A stretch of DNA of 41,568 bases from a virus. The stretch is taken from the IMG/VR virus record IMGVR_UViG_3300009168_000069, positions 1 through 41,568 of that record; one strand, given 5' to 3'. Within the stretch, counting starts at the first letter, position 1, and the number at the start of each line of letters is the position of its first letter. The translations under genes were made by a program, and so were the position numbers. Below are positions 24,174 to 30,917 of this stretch, in pieces. Under the pieces are notes generated by a model. The model saw only the letters and a program-made list of their open reading frames with translations. It had not been told where the DNA came from and did not search any database.

Positions 24174-24581
24174 ATGAAACCTTTAACAACTTTTGGTGGT
24201 CTTAAAAAAGGCCAAAAATTTACAGTTATAAGTAACTGTAATTCTCACAATTATCCACTAAATGTACCTCTTACCCTTGAAAGAGATGGGTTACCAGGGT
24301 CAACTCAAATGGATCAGTGTGCTGGAACTAGATACAACACCCTTGATATAAGGGATGTAGTACTTATTGATTCAAGCATAACTGAACTGAAAGCAAAAAT
24401 TGAAGACCTTCATAAGGAAGAAGCTAAACTTATCCGTAAGATTAAACTCTGTGAAGAGTTTGGAGTTACAACTTTTGATGACAGGGTTCTAGATGTATAT
24501 GAAGCATTGAGAGTTGCAAGTTCTGCTAAGAGTAATAAGGAGAAGGCTATTATTATCAAGGAACAACTTTTTGATAAGTAA
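24174..24581 (+). CDS. Hypothetical protein with beta front and coiled coil
   Basis: 135 residues. The first 60 (FGGLKKGQKFTVISNCNSHN, then DIRDVVLID) look like a small beta-barrel fold. Residues 65-90 (ITELKAKIEDLHKEEAKLIR) form a coiled coil. Not assigned to a family. Confidence 0.5.
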   Translation: MKPLTTFGGLKKGQKFTVISNCNSHNYPLNVPLTLERDGLPGSTQMDQCAGTRYNTLDIRDVVLIDSSITELKAKIEDLHKEEAKLIRKIKLCEEFGVTTFDDRVLDVYEALRVASSAKSNKEKAIIIKEQLFDK

Positions 24582-24587
24582 TACATT

Positions 24588-24749
24588 ATGGCATATAAAA
24601 ATCCAAGGAAGCAACATGCACATGTGTGTGAGCTTCACAAGAATCCAAAGCAGCCTGATATGCAGGTTGTGAAATCTCCTAAGGATGTTGAATCAAAGGT
24701 TCCATTCTTTGCTAAGGTACGTACCTGGTTTAAAATTCTGACATTGTAA
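24588..24749 (+). CDS. Small basic protein, 53 residues
   Basis: MAYKNPRKQHAHVCELHKNP at the start, then PDMQVVKSPKDVESKVPFF and an aromatic-hydrophobic end (RTWFKILTL). Seven bases after the previous stop. Unrecognised. Confidence 0.5.
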   Translation: MAYKNPRKQHAHVCELHKNPKQPDMQVVKSPKDVESKVPFFAKVRTWFKILTL

Positions 24750-24759
24750 TCTATCACAC

Positions 24760-24942
24760 ATGGAAACACCTTTTATGTATAACATGATAGCTTCAAGTAA
24801 TCAAATGATTACAGAGAAGCAGATAGTACGGGAAAAGTTAAGCAGATGCCTCTGTCGTACCTGTAAACGCAATGTAGAACCTGAATGTGTTCTGGTGGAT
24901 CATACAGTCACCGACTGCAATAGTTATGAACATCTCTCTTAA
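24760..24942 (+). CDS. Small Cys-rich protein
   Basis: 60 residues with CLCRTCKRNVEPEC and a later CNSYE, a likely zinc-binding knuckle. Its end overlaps the second copy of the leader repeat (24940-24958). Confidence 0.5.
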   Translation: METPFMYNMIASSNQMITEKQIVREKLSRCLCRTCKRNVEPECVLVDHTVTDCNSYEHLS

Positions 24943-24965
24943 TAATATAACTAAATCCCACTATT

Positions 24966-25124
24966 ATGATAAAAAAGAGTAGTATTACTTCTTTAAAGGA
25001 TATGGTATCCTTTGATCGCCTGTTTCATCCAGAACCTAATTATAATTCTAATCAGCAGTCTCTGGGATACGTTAATAAAAGTATGAATAGAAAAATAGAT
25101 CCTTATGTATTCACACATAACTGA
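24966..25124 (+). CDS. Hypothetical protein, 52 residues
   Basis: MIKKSSITSLKDMVSFDRLF, then HPEPNYNSNQQSLGYVNK. The exact leader repeat lies 8 bases before the ATG, supporting translation. Unrecognised. Confidence 0.5.
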   Translation: MIKKSSITSLKDMVSFDRLFHPEPNYNSNQQSLGYVNKSMNRKIDPYVFTHN

Positions 25125-25230
25125 AGTAGGTCTTGGTCTAATAAGCAAGGATATGATTTTCATGTTCCTTGGTTACCATGTAGGTTCTAAGTTCATACCA
25201 ACCGATGAATTTGTATATTATATGAATTAA
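25105..25230 (+). CDS. Hypothetical protein, 41 residues
   Basis: MYSHITEVGLGLISKDMIFM, then FLGYHVGSKFIPTDEFVYY. Overlaps the preceding ORF by 20 bases and ends 2 bases before the next start. Uncertain but fills the gap with no other candidate. Confidence 0.5.
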   Translation: MYSHITEVGLGLISKDMIFMFLGYHVGSKFIPTDEFVYYMN

Positions 25231-25232
25231 AT

Positions 25233-25685
25233 ATGAAAAAATTATGCTTATTTGTAGCTCTTATTACATTAATAGGAGCTACCTTATTTTCTCAGGATAC
25301 TACTGAGGAGAAATCCACTGCCACAGAAGTGGTTGATAAAATCTTTGACAAGACTACTGAAGCTATTCAGGGTATTGCAAAAGCTCTTCAGGTGCCTGCT
25401 GAGAAGGTATTTACCATCCTGGTAAAACAACAGGTAGTTAACTCTATCACCTGGGGTATTATAGATCTTTTATTCTTGATTTTACTTTTTATATCCGCAC
25501 GCTACATCTGGAGATGGGGTGCTAAATATTGTAATGGCACTGAAGGATTGAGTGTATTTGGGGCTTTTATCTTGCTTGGTGTACCTGTAATAATCATCCT
25601 CTGTACTATTAAAATTGTTGTGATGGGATTTGTTAATCCCGAATATGGTGCAATAAAAGAAATACTATCTGTCTTCTCCTCATAA
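25233..25685 (+). CDS. Exported-then-membrane protein
   Basis: 150 residues. Signal peptide MKKLCLFVALITLIGATLFS with cleavage likely before QDTTEE. A periplasmic amphipathic region follows (DKIFDKTTEAIQGIAKAL), then transmembrane helices IIDLLFLILLFISARYIW and AFILLGVPVIIILCTIKIVV. Envelope topology and early-arm position fit a host-envelope remodelling, exclusion or lysis-control protein. A holin role is possible but holins rarely carry such a signal. Confidence 0.5.
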   Translation: MKKLCLFVALITLIGATLFSQDTTEEKSTATEVVDKIFDKTTEAIQGIAKALQVPAEKVFTILVKQQVVNSITWGIIDLLFLILLFISARYIWRWGAKYCNGTEGLSVFGAFILLGVPVIIILCTIKIVVMGFVNPEYGAIKEILSVFSS

Positions 25686-25763
25686 AATAGATTAGGTTAT
25701 TTAATAAAATAAGATAACTTATCTATTAATTCTTTTATACTAATCTCTTATTTTCCTATATAT

Positions 25764-25837
25764 AAGGCTGGGGCTGAATTTTGCTTAGATGTGAGTTCAA
25801 GGATTAGTAACGTCAGGTTTTTATAGGCTCCAGCCTT
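25764..25837 (+). ncRNA. Candidate small structured RNA between membrane genes
   Basis: AAGGCTGGGGC (25764-25774) pairs over 11 bases, one wobble, with GCTCCAGCCTT (25827-25837), enclosing 52 bases that can form a TGAA/TTCA inner stem. The 3' side is followed by CCTTTTAAAT. It could be a terminator with a large loop, a riboswitch-like leader for the next membrane gene at 25867, or a small RNA. Confidence 0.5.
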
Positions 25838-25866
25838 CCTTTTAAATCACTTAAAAATTAAATATT

Positions 25867-26172
25867 ATGATACTTATTATATTTGGTTTTGTATTTCTGA
25901 TACTAGCACTTGTTTGTGCTTTCAGTTTTGGACACTCGGATTTTGATGATCGTGGATGGCTTGCTCCTCTACTTATTTCATTTATTGGAGGAGTAATGTT
26001 TGTGATGGTAGGATCTGCTCTGACTGCTCAACCCCCTGAAATTATTAAATGCAGAAATTATCGTATAGATACTGAATTGAATATAAACTATCTCAATAAT
26101 GTAGAAGTAAGCAGAGATAGTATATATGTACTGCATATACAGGATTATATTACTAATAAAACTAAAAATTAA
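25867..26172 (+). CDS. Membrane protein
   Basis: 101 residues with two transmembrane helices (IIFGFVFLILALVCAFSF; LLISFIGGVMFVMVGSAL) and a C-terminal soluble beta-like domain (YRIDTELNINYLNNVEVSRD). Leader TTAAAAATTAAATATT directly before ATG, as in several neighbours. Confidence 0.5.
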   Translation: MILIIFGFVFLILALVCAFSFGHSDFDDRGWLAPLLISFIGGVMFVMVGSALTAQPPEIIKCRNYRIDTELNINYLNNVEVSRDSIYVLHIQDYITNKTKN

Positions 26173-26225
26173 ATATTATATGTTTTACAGTAAGAATATT
26201 ATATATCTGATCAAATTATGTTGGC

Positions 26226-26402
26226 ATGATCACACTTGAAATTCGTCACAAGAAAGATAATAAGAAGTTCTCTCTTGAAGAAGGATACTTTATGCCTCTT
26301 GATAAGTTAACTGAACTCGTAAGAGATTTTCAGGTTGATAATCATGATGGCTTTGTATCCAATGACAAAGTATATATTGAATTCTGGCTTAAAACGCATT
26401 AA
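26226..26402 (+). CDS. Hypothetical protein, 58 residues
   Basis: MITLEIRHKKDNKKFSLEEG, then FMPLDKLTELVRDFQ and VYIEFWLKTH. Mixed alpha/beta small protein. The start overlaps a 19-residue ORF ending at 26239 (starting MFYSKNIIYL at 26180), which may be a leader peptide. Confidence 0.5.
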   Translation: MITLEIRHKKDNKKFSLEEGYFMPLDKLTELVRDFQVDNHDGFVSNDKVYIEFWLKTH

Positions 26403-26404
26403 TT

Positions 26405-26482
26405 ATGAAACCCTGGGTTAAACTAATTCTGATATTTCTGGTAGCAGTAATATTAACACTAATAGATATTTTGTTATTATGA
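26405..26482 (+). CDS. Tiny membrane peptide, 25 residues
   Basis: MKPWVKLILIFLVAVILTLI plus five residues, a single transmembrane helix. ATGA overlap with the following gene supports real translation. Confidence 0.5.
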   Translation: MKPWVKLILIFLVAVILTLIDILLL

Positions 26483-26991
26483 ATGAAACTAAGATCTGCA
26501 GAGGTATTTCACATCCAGAGGGTGTAGAATTACCAATTGATAATTTTAGATTAGCATGTTATATACGTACTATTAAAGTCTCCAGACACAAGGGAAATTA
26601 TAATTGTAATAAAGGAGAACTAAAATTATATTATTATTCTGTAAAAATATGCAAAAAATGTGAAGTTGAAAGGTCTTTGAAATACATGAAACTTCACCCT
26701 AAGCAAACTATTAGTAATAGAAGGAAATATCAGAAAGGTAGTTCCTATAGGAGATCACACAATCTATTAAGGAAAGCCTGGAGATTGAAATATCCTGAAA
26801 AGGAGAGGTTATTAAATAAAAAATATAGACATCAACTAACTGATTCTTATGTAAGACGTACATTGATACAGATCGTAAAGGATTCTAAATGTTCAGATTT
26901 CTCTAAAGAGTCTATAAAAGTTAAGAGAGAATTATTGTTATTATATCGTGAAACTAAAAATTATTATCATGGAAAAAATTACAGAACTTAA
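26479..26991 (+). CDS. Zinc-knuckle basic protein, endonuclease-VII-associated type
   Basis: 170 residues. KICKKCEVERSLKYMKLHPK follows an earlier Cys pair, then a very basic Tyr/Arg/Lys linker, then LTDSYVRRTLIQIV and ESIKVKRELLLLYRETKNY. I recall the C-terminal pattern (L-TD-YV, then KR-LL-L-R) as a common phage protein family that pairs an N-terminal zinc knuckle like that of endonuclease VII with a helical tail. No HNH core is present, so catalysis is doubtful. Nucleic-acid binding is likely. Confidence 0.5.
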   Translation: MNETKICRGISHPEGVELPIDNFRLACYIRTIKVSRHKGNYNCNKGELKLYYYSVKICKKCEVERSLKYMKLHPKQTISNRRKYQKGSSYRRSHNLLRKAWRLKYPEKERLLNKKYRHQLTDSYVRRTLIQIVKDSKCSDFSKESIKVKRELLLLYRETKNYYHGKNYRT

Positions 26992-27163
26992 CAAAATCTT
27001 TGATGAATTAACCAAAGATAGACATGATCTTCGTGCTGGAAAACTTCCAGAAAAGAGATCCCAAGCTATTTGTCGTGTTGTAAATACACAACTAAAAGTA
27101 GATCATTACGTTGTACAAAGGCTAAAGTTGCATGCTCGTGTGAATCCTACAGGTAAAAAATGA
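26969..27163 (+). CDS. Hypothetical helical protein
   Basis: 64 residues from the ATG at 26969 (MEKITELNKIFDELTKDRHD). A GTG at 26948 adds seven residues. Charged helices and a basic end. Overlaps its upstream neighbour by 23 bases and its downstream neighbour by ATGA. Confidence 0.5.
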   Translation: MEKITELNKIFDELTKDRHDLRAGKLPEKRSQAICRVVNTQLKVDHYVVQRLKLHARVNPTGKK

Positions 27164-27528
27164 GCCTAAGAAATGCTACTGTAGTCTTAACCTATGAGGT
27201 TGAAGGCTCCTTAGCTGTTCCTGGAAGCTATGAGTACAAAGAACGAACAACCTCTGGAAATATCCTACCGGAGGAACAGAGGTTGTTTATCATCAGGAGA
27301 TCTGAGAACTGCCCCTGTTTTATGAGAGTTAGACTTGGTGAAACTTTTGTAAACTGGGCGATTAGTGAGGATGGAAGACCGAGTAGAAAGGATGGAGGCT
27401 TTAGAGCATATAAGGCTTATACCTTCTGGCTAAAAATGAACGATGTTCAAAAGCTTAATTACCATGTTGGCAAATATGCCTTAGACATGGGTGCTACAAG
27501 TTTTGATTTTATAATTAATGAAGAATAA
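27160..27528 (+). CDS. Hypothetical protein
   Basis: 122 residues, soluble, beta-rich front (ATVVLTYEVEGSLAVPGSYE) and mixed end (AYKAYTFWLKMNDVQKLNYH). ATGA-coupled to the gene before. No family recognised. Confidence 0.5.
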   Translation: MSLRNATVVLTYEVEGSLAVPGSYEYKERTTSGNILPEEQRLFIIRRSENCPCFMRVRLGETFVNWAISEDGRPSRKDGGFRAYKAYTFWLKMNDVQKLNYHVGKYALDMGATSFDFIINEE

Positions 27529-27811
27529 ATTAAAAACTCCCCGTATAGTAGTTATTGACCATCTTAGTGCAGGCCCTCCTAAAAAGAGGGGTCTGTTCAA
27601 TACTACTATAACCTGCGATTATGACTCTCCTGAAGGTACAGTAAGGGAGTATTTTCGTAAGGGTATGAGAACGCCTGAATATAAGCTTCGTAAACCTGGT
27701 ATAAAAAATCTGATTAAGCCCAGGGAGGAAGTAAAAGTATTATTTTCATTCACTGACATCATGGATCTTGAAGAATATTATCATGATATGCAGGGAATAG
27801 GAGATTTATAA
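27518..27811 (+). CDS. Hypothetical protein
   Basis: 97 residues, basic centre (REYFRKGMRTPEYKLRKPGI), acidic C-terminus (DIMDLEEYYHDMQGIGDL). Overlaps the previous gene by 11 bases. It precedes the structured region at 27825-27979. Confidence 0.5.
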   Translation: MKNKLKTPRIVVIDHLSAGPPKKRGLFNTTITCDYDSPEGTVREYFRKGMRTPEYKLRKPGIKNLIKPREEVKVLFSFTDIMDLEEYYHDMQGIGDL

Positions 27812-27824
27812 AATCTAAATGCCC

Positions 27825-27979
27825 AATAAGTGGCAGTAATCCAGTGTTGCGCAAGTAAATAAGTATACTGGATATTACCGAGATAGGTAGCCCGAAAGGC
27901 TGTGCACAAGCTGACATGGGAACTTTAGCCGTTATACAGTAATGGAACGGCATATTAGTGTAGAAACCTGCCACTTATT
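27825..27979 (+). ncRNA. Candidate structured RNA closed by a 12-base perfect helix
   Basis: AATAAGTGGCAG (27825-27836) is exactly complementary to CTGCCACTTATT (27968-27979). Inside are ATCCAGT/ACTGGAT (27839-27845 with 27867-27873), AGCC/GGCT around CGAAA (27889-27901), and GCCGTT/AACGGC (27928-27933 with 27946-27951). This makes a multi-branched domain of about 155 bases with no gene inside. The 3' side runs into TTTTAATAAAAAAT, then the ATG at 27996. It could be a riboswitch-like leader, a ribozyme, or an RNA with terminator. Confidence 0.5.
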
Positions 27980-27995
27980 TTTAATAAAAAATCTT

Positions 27996-28472
27996 ATGAA
28001 AATCGTTGAAAGTATAACAGACCGCAGATTAAAAAATGCTGAACAGAAGCTCCTGGAAGCAGGGCTACTCAAAATAGGGGGAATTTCTAAAACATCTAAG
28101 CTTATTTCTCCCTGGGGTAATAGGGAGTCTCAATTAGGGATAGTTATTAATATTCTTAAGTATTTAAATACCAGAAATACCTATTATGTTCCTAAATCCA
28201 AGAGAGTACAATGTTATAGTAATCACTCCAGATCAATGGGAGATATTTTCAGAATTATGAAATGCTATTACCCTGATCTTACTCTTAAGGAGTTAAGAAG
28301 TCTTATATTTGAACATGTAAATAATTGTAACATATATACAGACTATTGTGATCAGATAAAAAAAAGAGTATTTAGTCTAATAAATAAAGAATTTCATCAG
28401 TTCTCCCACCCTCTTATTTATGGTAATAGGAATAAAGATGAATTTGGTTTTTATTTAAAACTTGAAGAATAA
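27996..28472 (+). CDS. Hypothetical protein downstream of structured RNA
   Basis: 158 residues from the ATG at 27996 (MKIVESITDRRLKNAEQKLL). An in-frame ATG at 27942 lies inside the structured RNA helix region and is rejected. Basic, Tyr/Asn/Ile-rich, one central segment LGIVINILKYLNTRNTYYVP. Possibly nucleic-acid binding. No family recognised. Confidence 0.5.
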   Translation: MKIVESITDRRLKNAEQKLLEAGLLKIGGISKTSKLISPWGNRESQLGIVINILKYLNTRNTYYVPKSKRVQCYSNHSRSMGDIFRIMKCYYPDLTLKELRSLIFEHVNNCNIYTDYCDQIKKRVFSLINKEFHQFSHPLIYGNRNKDEFGFYLKLEE

Positions 28473-28678
28473 TGATTACAGAAACAGTTATTAGTCCTAT
28501 ACTTGATGAAAAAATTAAGGATCATGTCTGTACCAGCAGTATCTGGAAAAATTGCTATAAGCCGGAGGAAATAACAAGTGACCTCTGGAAGTCTCATCCC
28601 ATACTTTATTCTTATCAAATTAAGTTTGAAGGATTAAAGCCGGTACAATGTATTAAAATTGATGTTTGGAAAGAATAA
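28472..28678 (+). CDS. Hypothetical protein, 68 residues
   Basis: MITETVISPILDEKIKDHVC at the start, two Cys in the first half, WKSHPILYSYQIKFEGLKP later. Start overlaps the previous stop by one base. Unrecognised. Confidence 0.5.
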   Translation: MITETVISPILDEKIKDHVCTSSIWKNCYKPEEITSDLWKSHPILYSYQIKFEGLKPVQCIKIDVWKE

Positions 28679-28688
28679 TACTAAAATC

Positions 28689-29753
28689 ATGGCAAAGAAA
28701 AAAGAATTTACTTTAGAGGTACCACCTTCTTCTGTATCTAAAGAGGAACCAATATTAGAGAAAAAAAGAATGTCTTCTGTAATAGGAGTAGAAGAACTTT
28801 ATGATAGTATAACAAATTCTGTATCTGAAGAGGAGCCAACAAACTGGGGAAAAGTTACAGGAAATATTGTTCAAGAGGAGCCAGAGCTTCCAGAGCCTCT
28901 AAATCCTTATGCAAAATCTCCTTTCAAACCTTCATATATACCAAGCTTTAGTATTGGTATAGATCCTTTAGACGATCCAGATGACAGTGAGGAAGTTGAA
29001 AGTAATTATAAGAGATTTAGGGACAGGTTAAAAAAACTATCTATAAAATACTTAGAATCCAAGAATGATTTCTATCTTTACAAAATTATTATATCTAATT
29101 TTAGTCGTCATCTTAATAATGCTATTATGTATAGCACTAAAAGACCGAGAGCTGATTTAGTGGAACGAATAAGAAAGGATCTTAATAATTTACTAAGGGA
29201 TATGGCAGAGAATGATATAATAAACTTGGATAGTAATGGTCTGTTGGTTGCTAAACAATTTATTACTGATATTTACCTTGATGAATCACAAAAAAAGATA
29301 GTGAATCTTAAGCTTTTTTCAGCTCAGATGTGTAATAACCTTATTAATAAAGCTATTCAGAAAGGATTTTTTATAGATGAGGAAATAGGAGAAAACATAA
29401 AATCCCTTGATTTTGAAGAACTTTTATATAAGGGAGGCAGTCTTGAAATTTGTTATGCTCATCCCATTAAATCTATTATATATATAGATATACCGGAAGG
29501 ACAGTTTGAATGCTTTAAAAATATAGGTAAAATTCATACTATCCTTAATGATATGCCTACTGTAATACAAAAATCTTCTATTGTTGAAGAGACTATAGAA
29601 ATAGATGGTAAAAAATTCAATAAAAGAATATTTGAATCAATTACAGAGTCTAATTATGATAACTTTATAAGTAATCTTGAACTTGAAACTATATTAGATA
29701 ACAAAGATATTGCCGAAGAGGATGTTGTTGGAGGGGAGTTTAAATTACTATAG
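28689..29753 (+). CDS. Hypothetical replication-block protein
   Basis: 354 residues from MAKKKEFTLEVPPSSVSKEE at 28689. Earlier TTG/ATG starts overlap the preceding gene. The first 90 residues are low-complexity, charged and repeat a SxSEEEP-like element (SSVSKEEPILE; SVSEEEPTNWG; VQEEPELPEP). The rest is mainly helical (RFRDRLKKLSIKYLESKNDF) with a beta end. It stands directly before the initiator-like and helicase genes, so a role in replication or recombination is likely by position only. Confidence 0.5.
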   Translation: MAKKKEFTLEVPPSSVSKEEPILEKKRMSSVIGVEELYDSITNSVSEEEPTNWGKVTGNIVQEEPELPEPLNPYAKSPFKPSYIPSFSIGIDPLDDPDDSEEVESNYKRFRDRLKKLSIKYLESKNDFYLYKIIISNFSRHLNNAIMYSTKRPRADLVERIRKDLNNLLRDMAENDIINLDSNGLLVAKQFITDIYLDESQKKIVNLKLFSAQMCNNLINKAIQKGFFIDEEIGENIKSLDFEELLYKGGSLEICYAHPIKSIIYIDIPEGQFECFKNIGKIHTILNDMPTVIQKSSIVEETIEIDGKKFNKRIFESITESNYDNFISNLELETILDNKDIAEEDVVGGEFKLL

Positions 29754-29770
29754 GTGCAGCCCTATTTTTA

Positions 29771-30343
29771 ATGTTAACAATGGTAGCAATATTTATTACA
29801 TTAAACATTATTGAGATTAGGAAACTCAAATTAAATTTGAATGAGTATTTGACTTTGATGAAATTTCAACATGAGGCTAAAGGAGAATCATTTCCATATG
29901 ATCCTGACCCAAGATTCTTTGAGCGTCTTTTAAGAGATGGCTTTATAGGAATTGAGGTGGACAATGTTAATCATACGGAAAAATATGTCCTTGGTCCTGC
30001 TGGTGAAAAAGTATTCAAAGGTGATGATCTGTTTGAGGAATTTTATAAGACATTTCCAGCTAAAGTCCCAACTGAACAGGGTTTTAGACCTGTATCTACC
30101 GGGGATATTAATGGGGTGTCTGCTAAAGTTACTCGTGGTATCTGGGATAGGGTTACAAAAGATAAACCTTATCTTCAGAGGAAAATTATAGATAACCTGA
30201 AACGTGAGCTTGATCATAGAAAATCTGATGGTTCTCTTGCTTATCTTCAGGGTATTGATACGTGGTTGCGTCAGGCAACTTGGGAGAAATGGGACGATAT
30301 TCCAGACAAAAGAAGTTCAGGAAATAATTATATTAAATTGTAA
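29771..30343 (+). CDS. Replication initiator / helicase loader-like protein
   Basis: 190 residues. The first 75 (ITLNIIEIRKLKLNLNEYL, LLRDGFIGIEV, KYVLGPAGEKVF) look like a winged helix. The C-terminal half (LFEEFYKTFPAKVPTEQGF, then YLQGIDTWLRQATWEKWDDI) matches the pattern at the end of phage replisome organiser proteins: F-F-K-YP-K, then a WL--WE motif. It precedes the DnaB-type helicase, a typical order for initiator and helicase. Domain reading by eye, not by search. Confidence 0.5.
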   Translation: MLTMVAIFITLNIIEIRKLKLNLNEYLTLMKFQHEAKGESFPYDPDPRFFERLLRDGFIGIEVDNVNHTEKYVLGPAGEKVFKGDDLFEEFYKTFPAKVPTEQGFRPVSTGDINGVSAKVTRGIWDRVTKDKPYLQRKIIDNLKRELDHRKSDGSLAYLQGIDTWLRQATWEKWDDIPDKRSSGNNYIKL

Positions 30344-30349
30344 AAAAGT

Positions 30350-30381
30350 TTTGGATTCATCAATTTTAATATGTATCTTTG
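30350..30381 (+). promoter_or_regulatory. Bacteroidota-type promoter, plus strand
   Basis: TTTG, a 20-base spacer starting GATTCATCAATTTT, then TATCTTTG. It starts 6 bases beyond the stop of the initiator-like gene and drives the endonuclease gene. Confidence 0.5.
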
Positions 30382-30406
30382 TACTTAAATAGTAATATAT
30401 TTAAGT

Positions 30407-30874
30407 ATGAAAAAGATATGTAGAGATTGTGGTCTAGAATTAGAATTATCTGAGTTTCCAAAAGCTCCTACTAATAAAGGAGGTCATAGTACTAGATGTA
30501 AGAAATGCCTATCTATCTATCAGATTAAAGGTAGAAGAAAAAAATATCCATTAAAAAAACGTAGACATGAAGGATATCTTACTGGAACTAAAGACTGGAA
30601 AAAGAGTTGTTATTTATTTGCTAAGTTTGGTGTAACACTTAGAGAATATAATGAATTTTTATCCAAACAAAATGGTAAGTGTAAAATTTGTGGTATACCT
30701 ATTGAACAATGTCATAAGATGTTAGCAATAGATCATGACCATACTACCGGACTTATCAGAGGATTATTATGCCAACCTTGTAATTTAGGATTGGGATTAT
30801 TTAAAGATAATGTAGAATTATTAAGAAGTGCAATAAACTATTTAAAAATTTTTCAAAAAAGACTAGAAAGTTAG
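30407..30874 (+). CDS. Endonuclease VII-family homing nuclease candidate
   Basis: 155 residues. N-terminal CRDCG and CKKCLSIYQIK zinc knuckle, a basic linker, then CKICGIPIEQCHKMLAIDHD, TTGLIRGLLCQPCNLGLGLF, the Endonuclease_VII His-Cys core. It is bounded by two promoter-like TATCTTTG boxes and splits the replication block between initiator and helicase. This fits a free-standing homing endonuclease cassette. Confidence 0.5.
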   Translation: MKKICRDCGLELELSEFPKAPTNKGGHSTRCKKCLSIYQIKGRRKKYPLKKRRHEGYLTGTKDWKKSCYLFAKFGVTLREYNEFLSKQNGKCKICGIPIEQCHKMLAIDHDHTTGLIRGLLCQPCNLGLGLFKDNVELLRSAINYLKIFQKRLES

Positions 30875-30894
30875 CATTATTTATAGTATCTTTG
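30863..30894 (+). promoter_or_regulatory. Probable promoter for helicase block
   Basis: TATCTTTG at 30887-30894 matches the -7 box, but no good TTTG lies at -33 (CTAG there). If used, transcription starts near 30900 and excludes the GTG at 30894 as helicase start. Confidence 0.5.
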
Positions 30895-30917
30895 TGAAGT
30901 TGATTAGAGGGGATAAT

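Noticed and set aside
27759-27974. 71-codon minus-strand frame
   Set aside because: It lies opposite the structured RNA and the end of a rightward gene. It has no homology pattern I know and would run against all neighbours.
27825-27979. Hammerhead or HDV-like ribozyme
   Set aside because: The conserved hammerhead core (CTGATGA with GAAA) is not present, and I could not draw the HDV double pseudoknot. Kept as an unclassified structured RNA.
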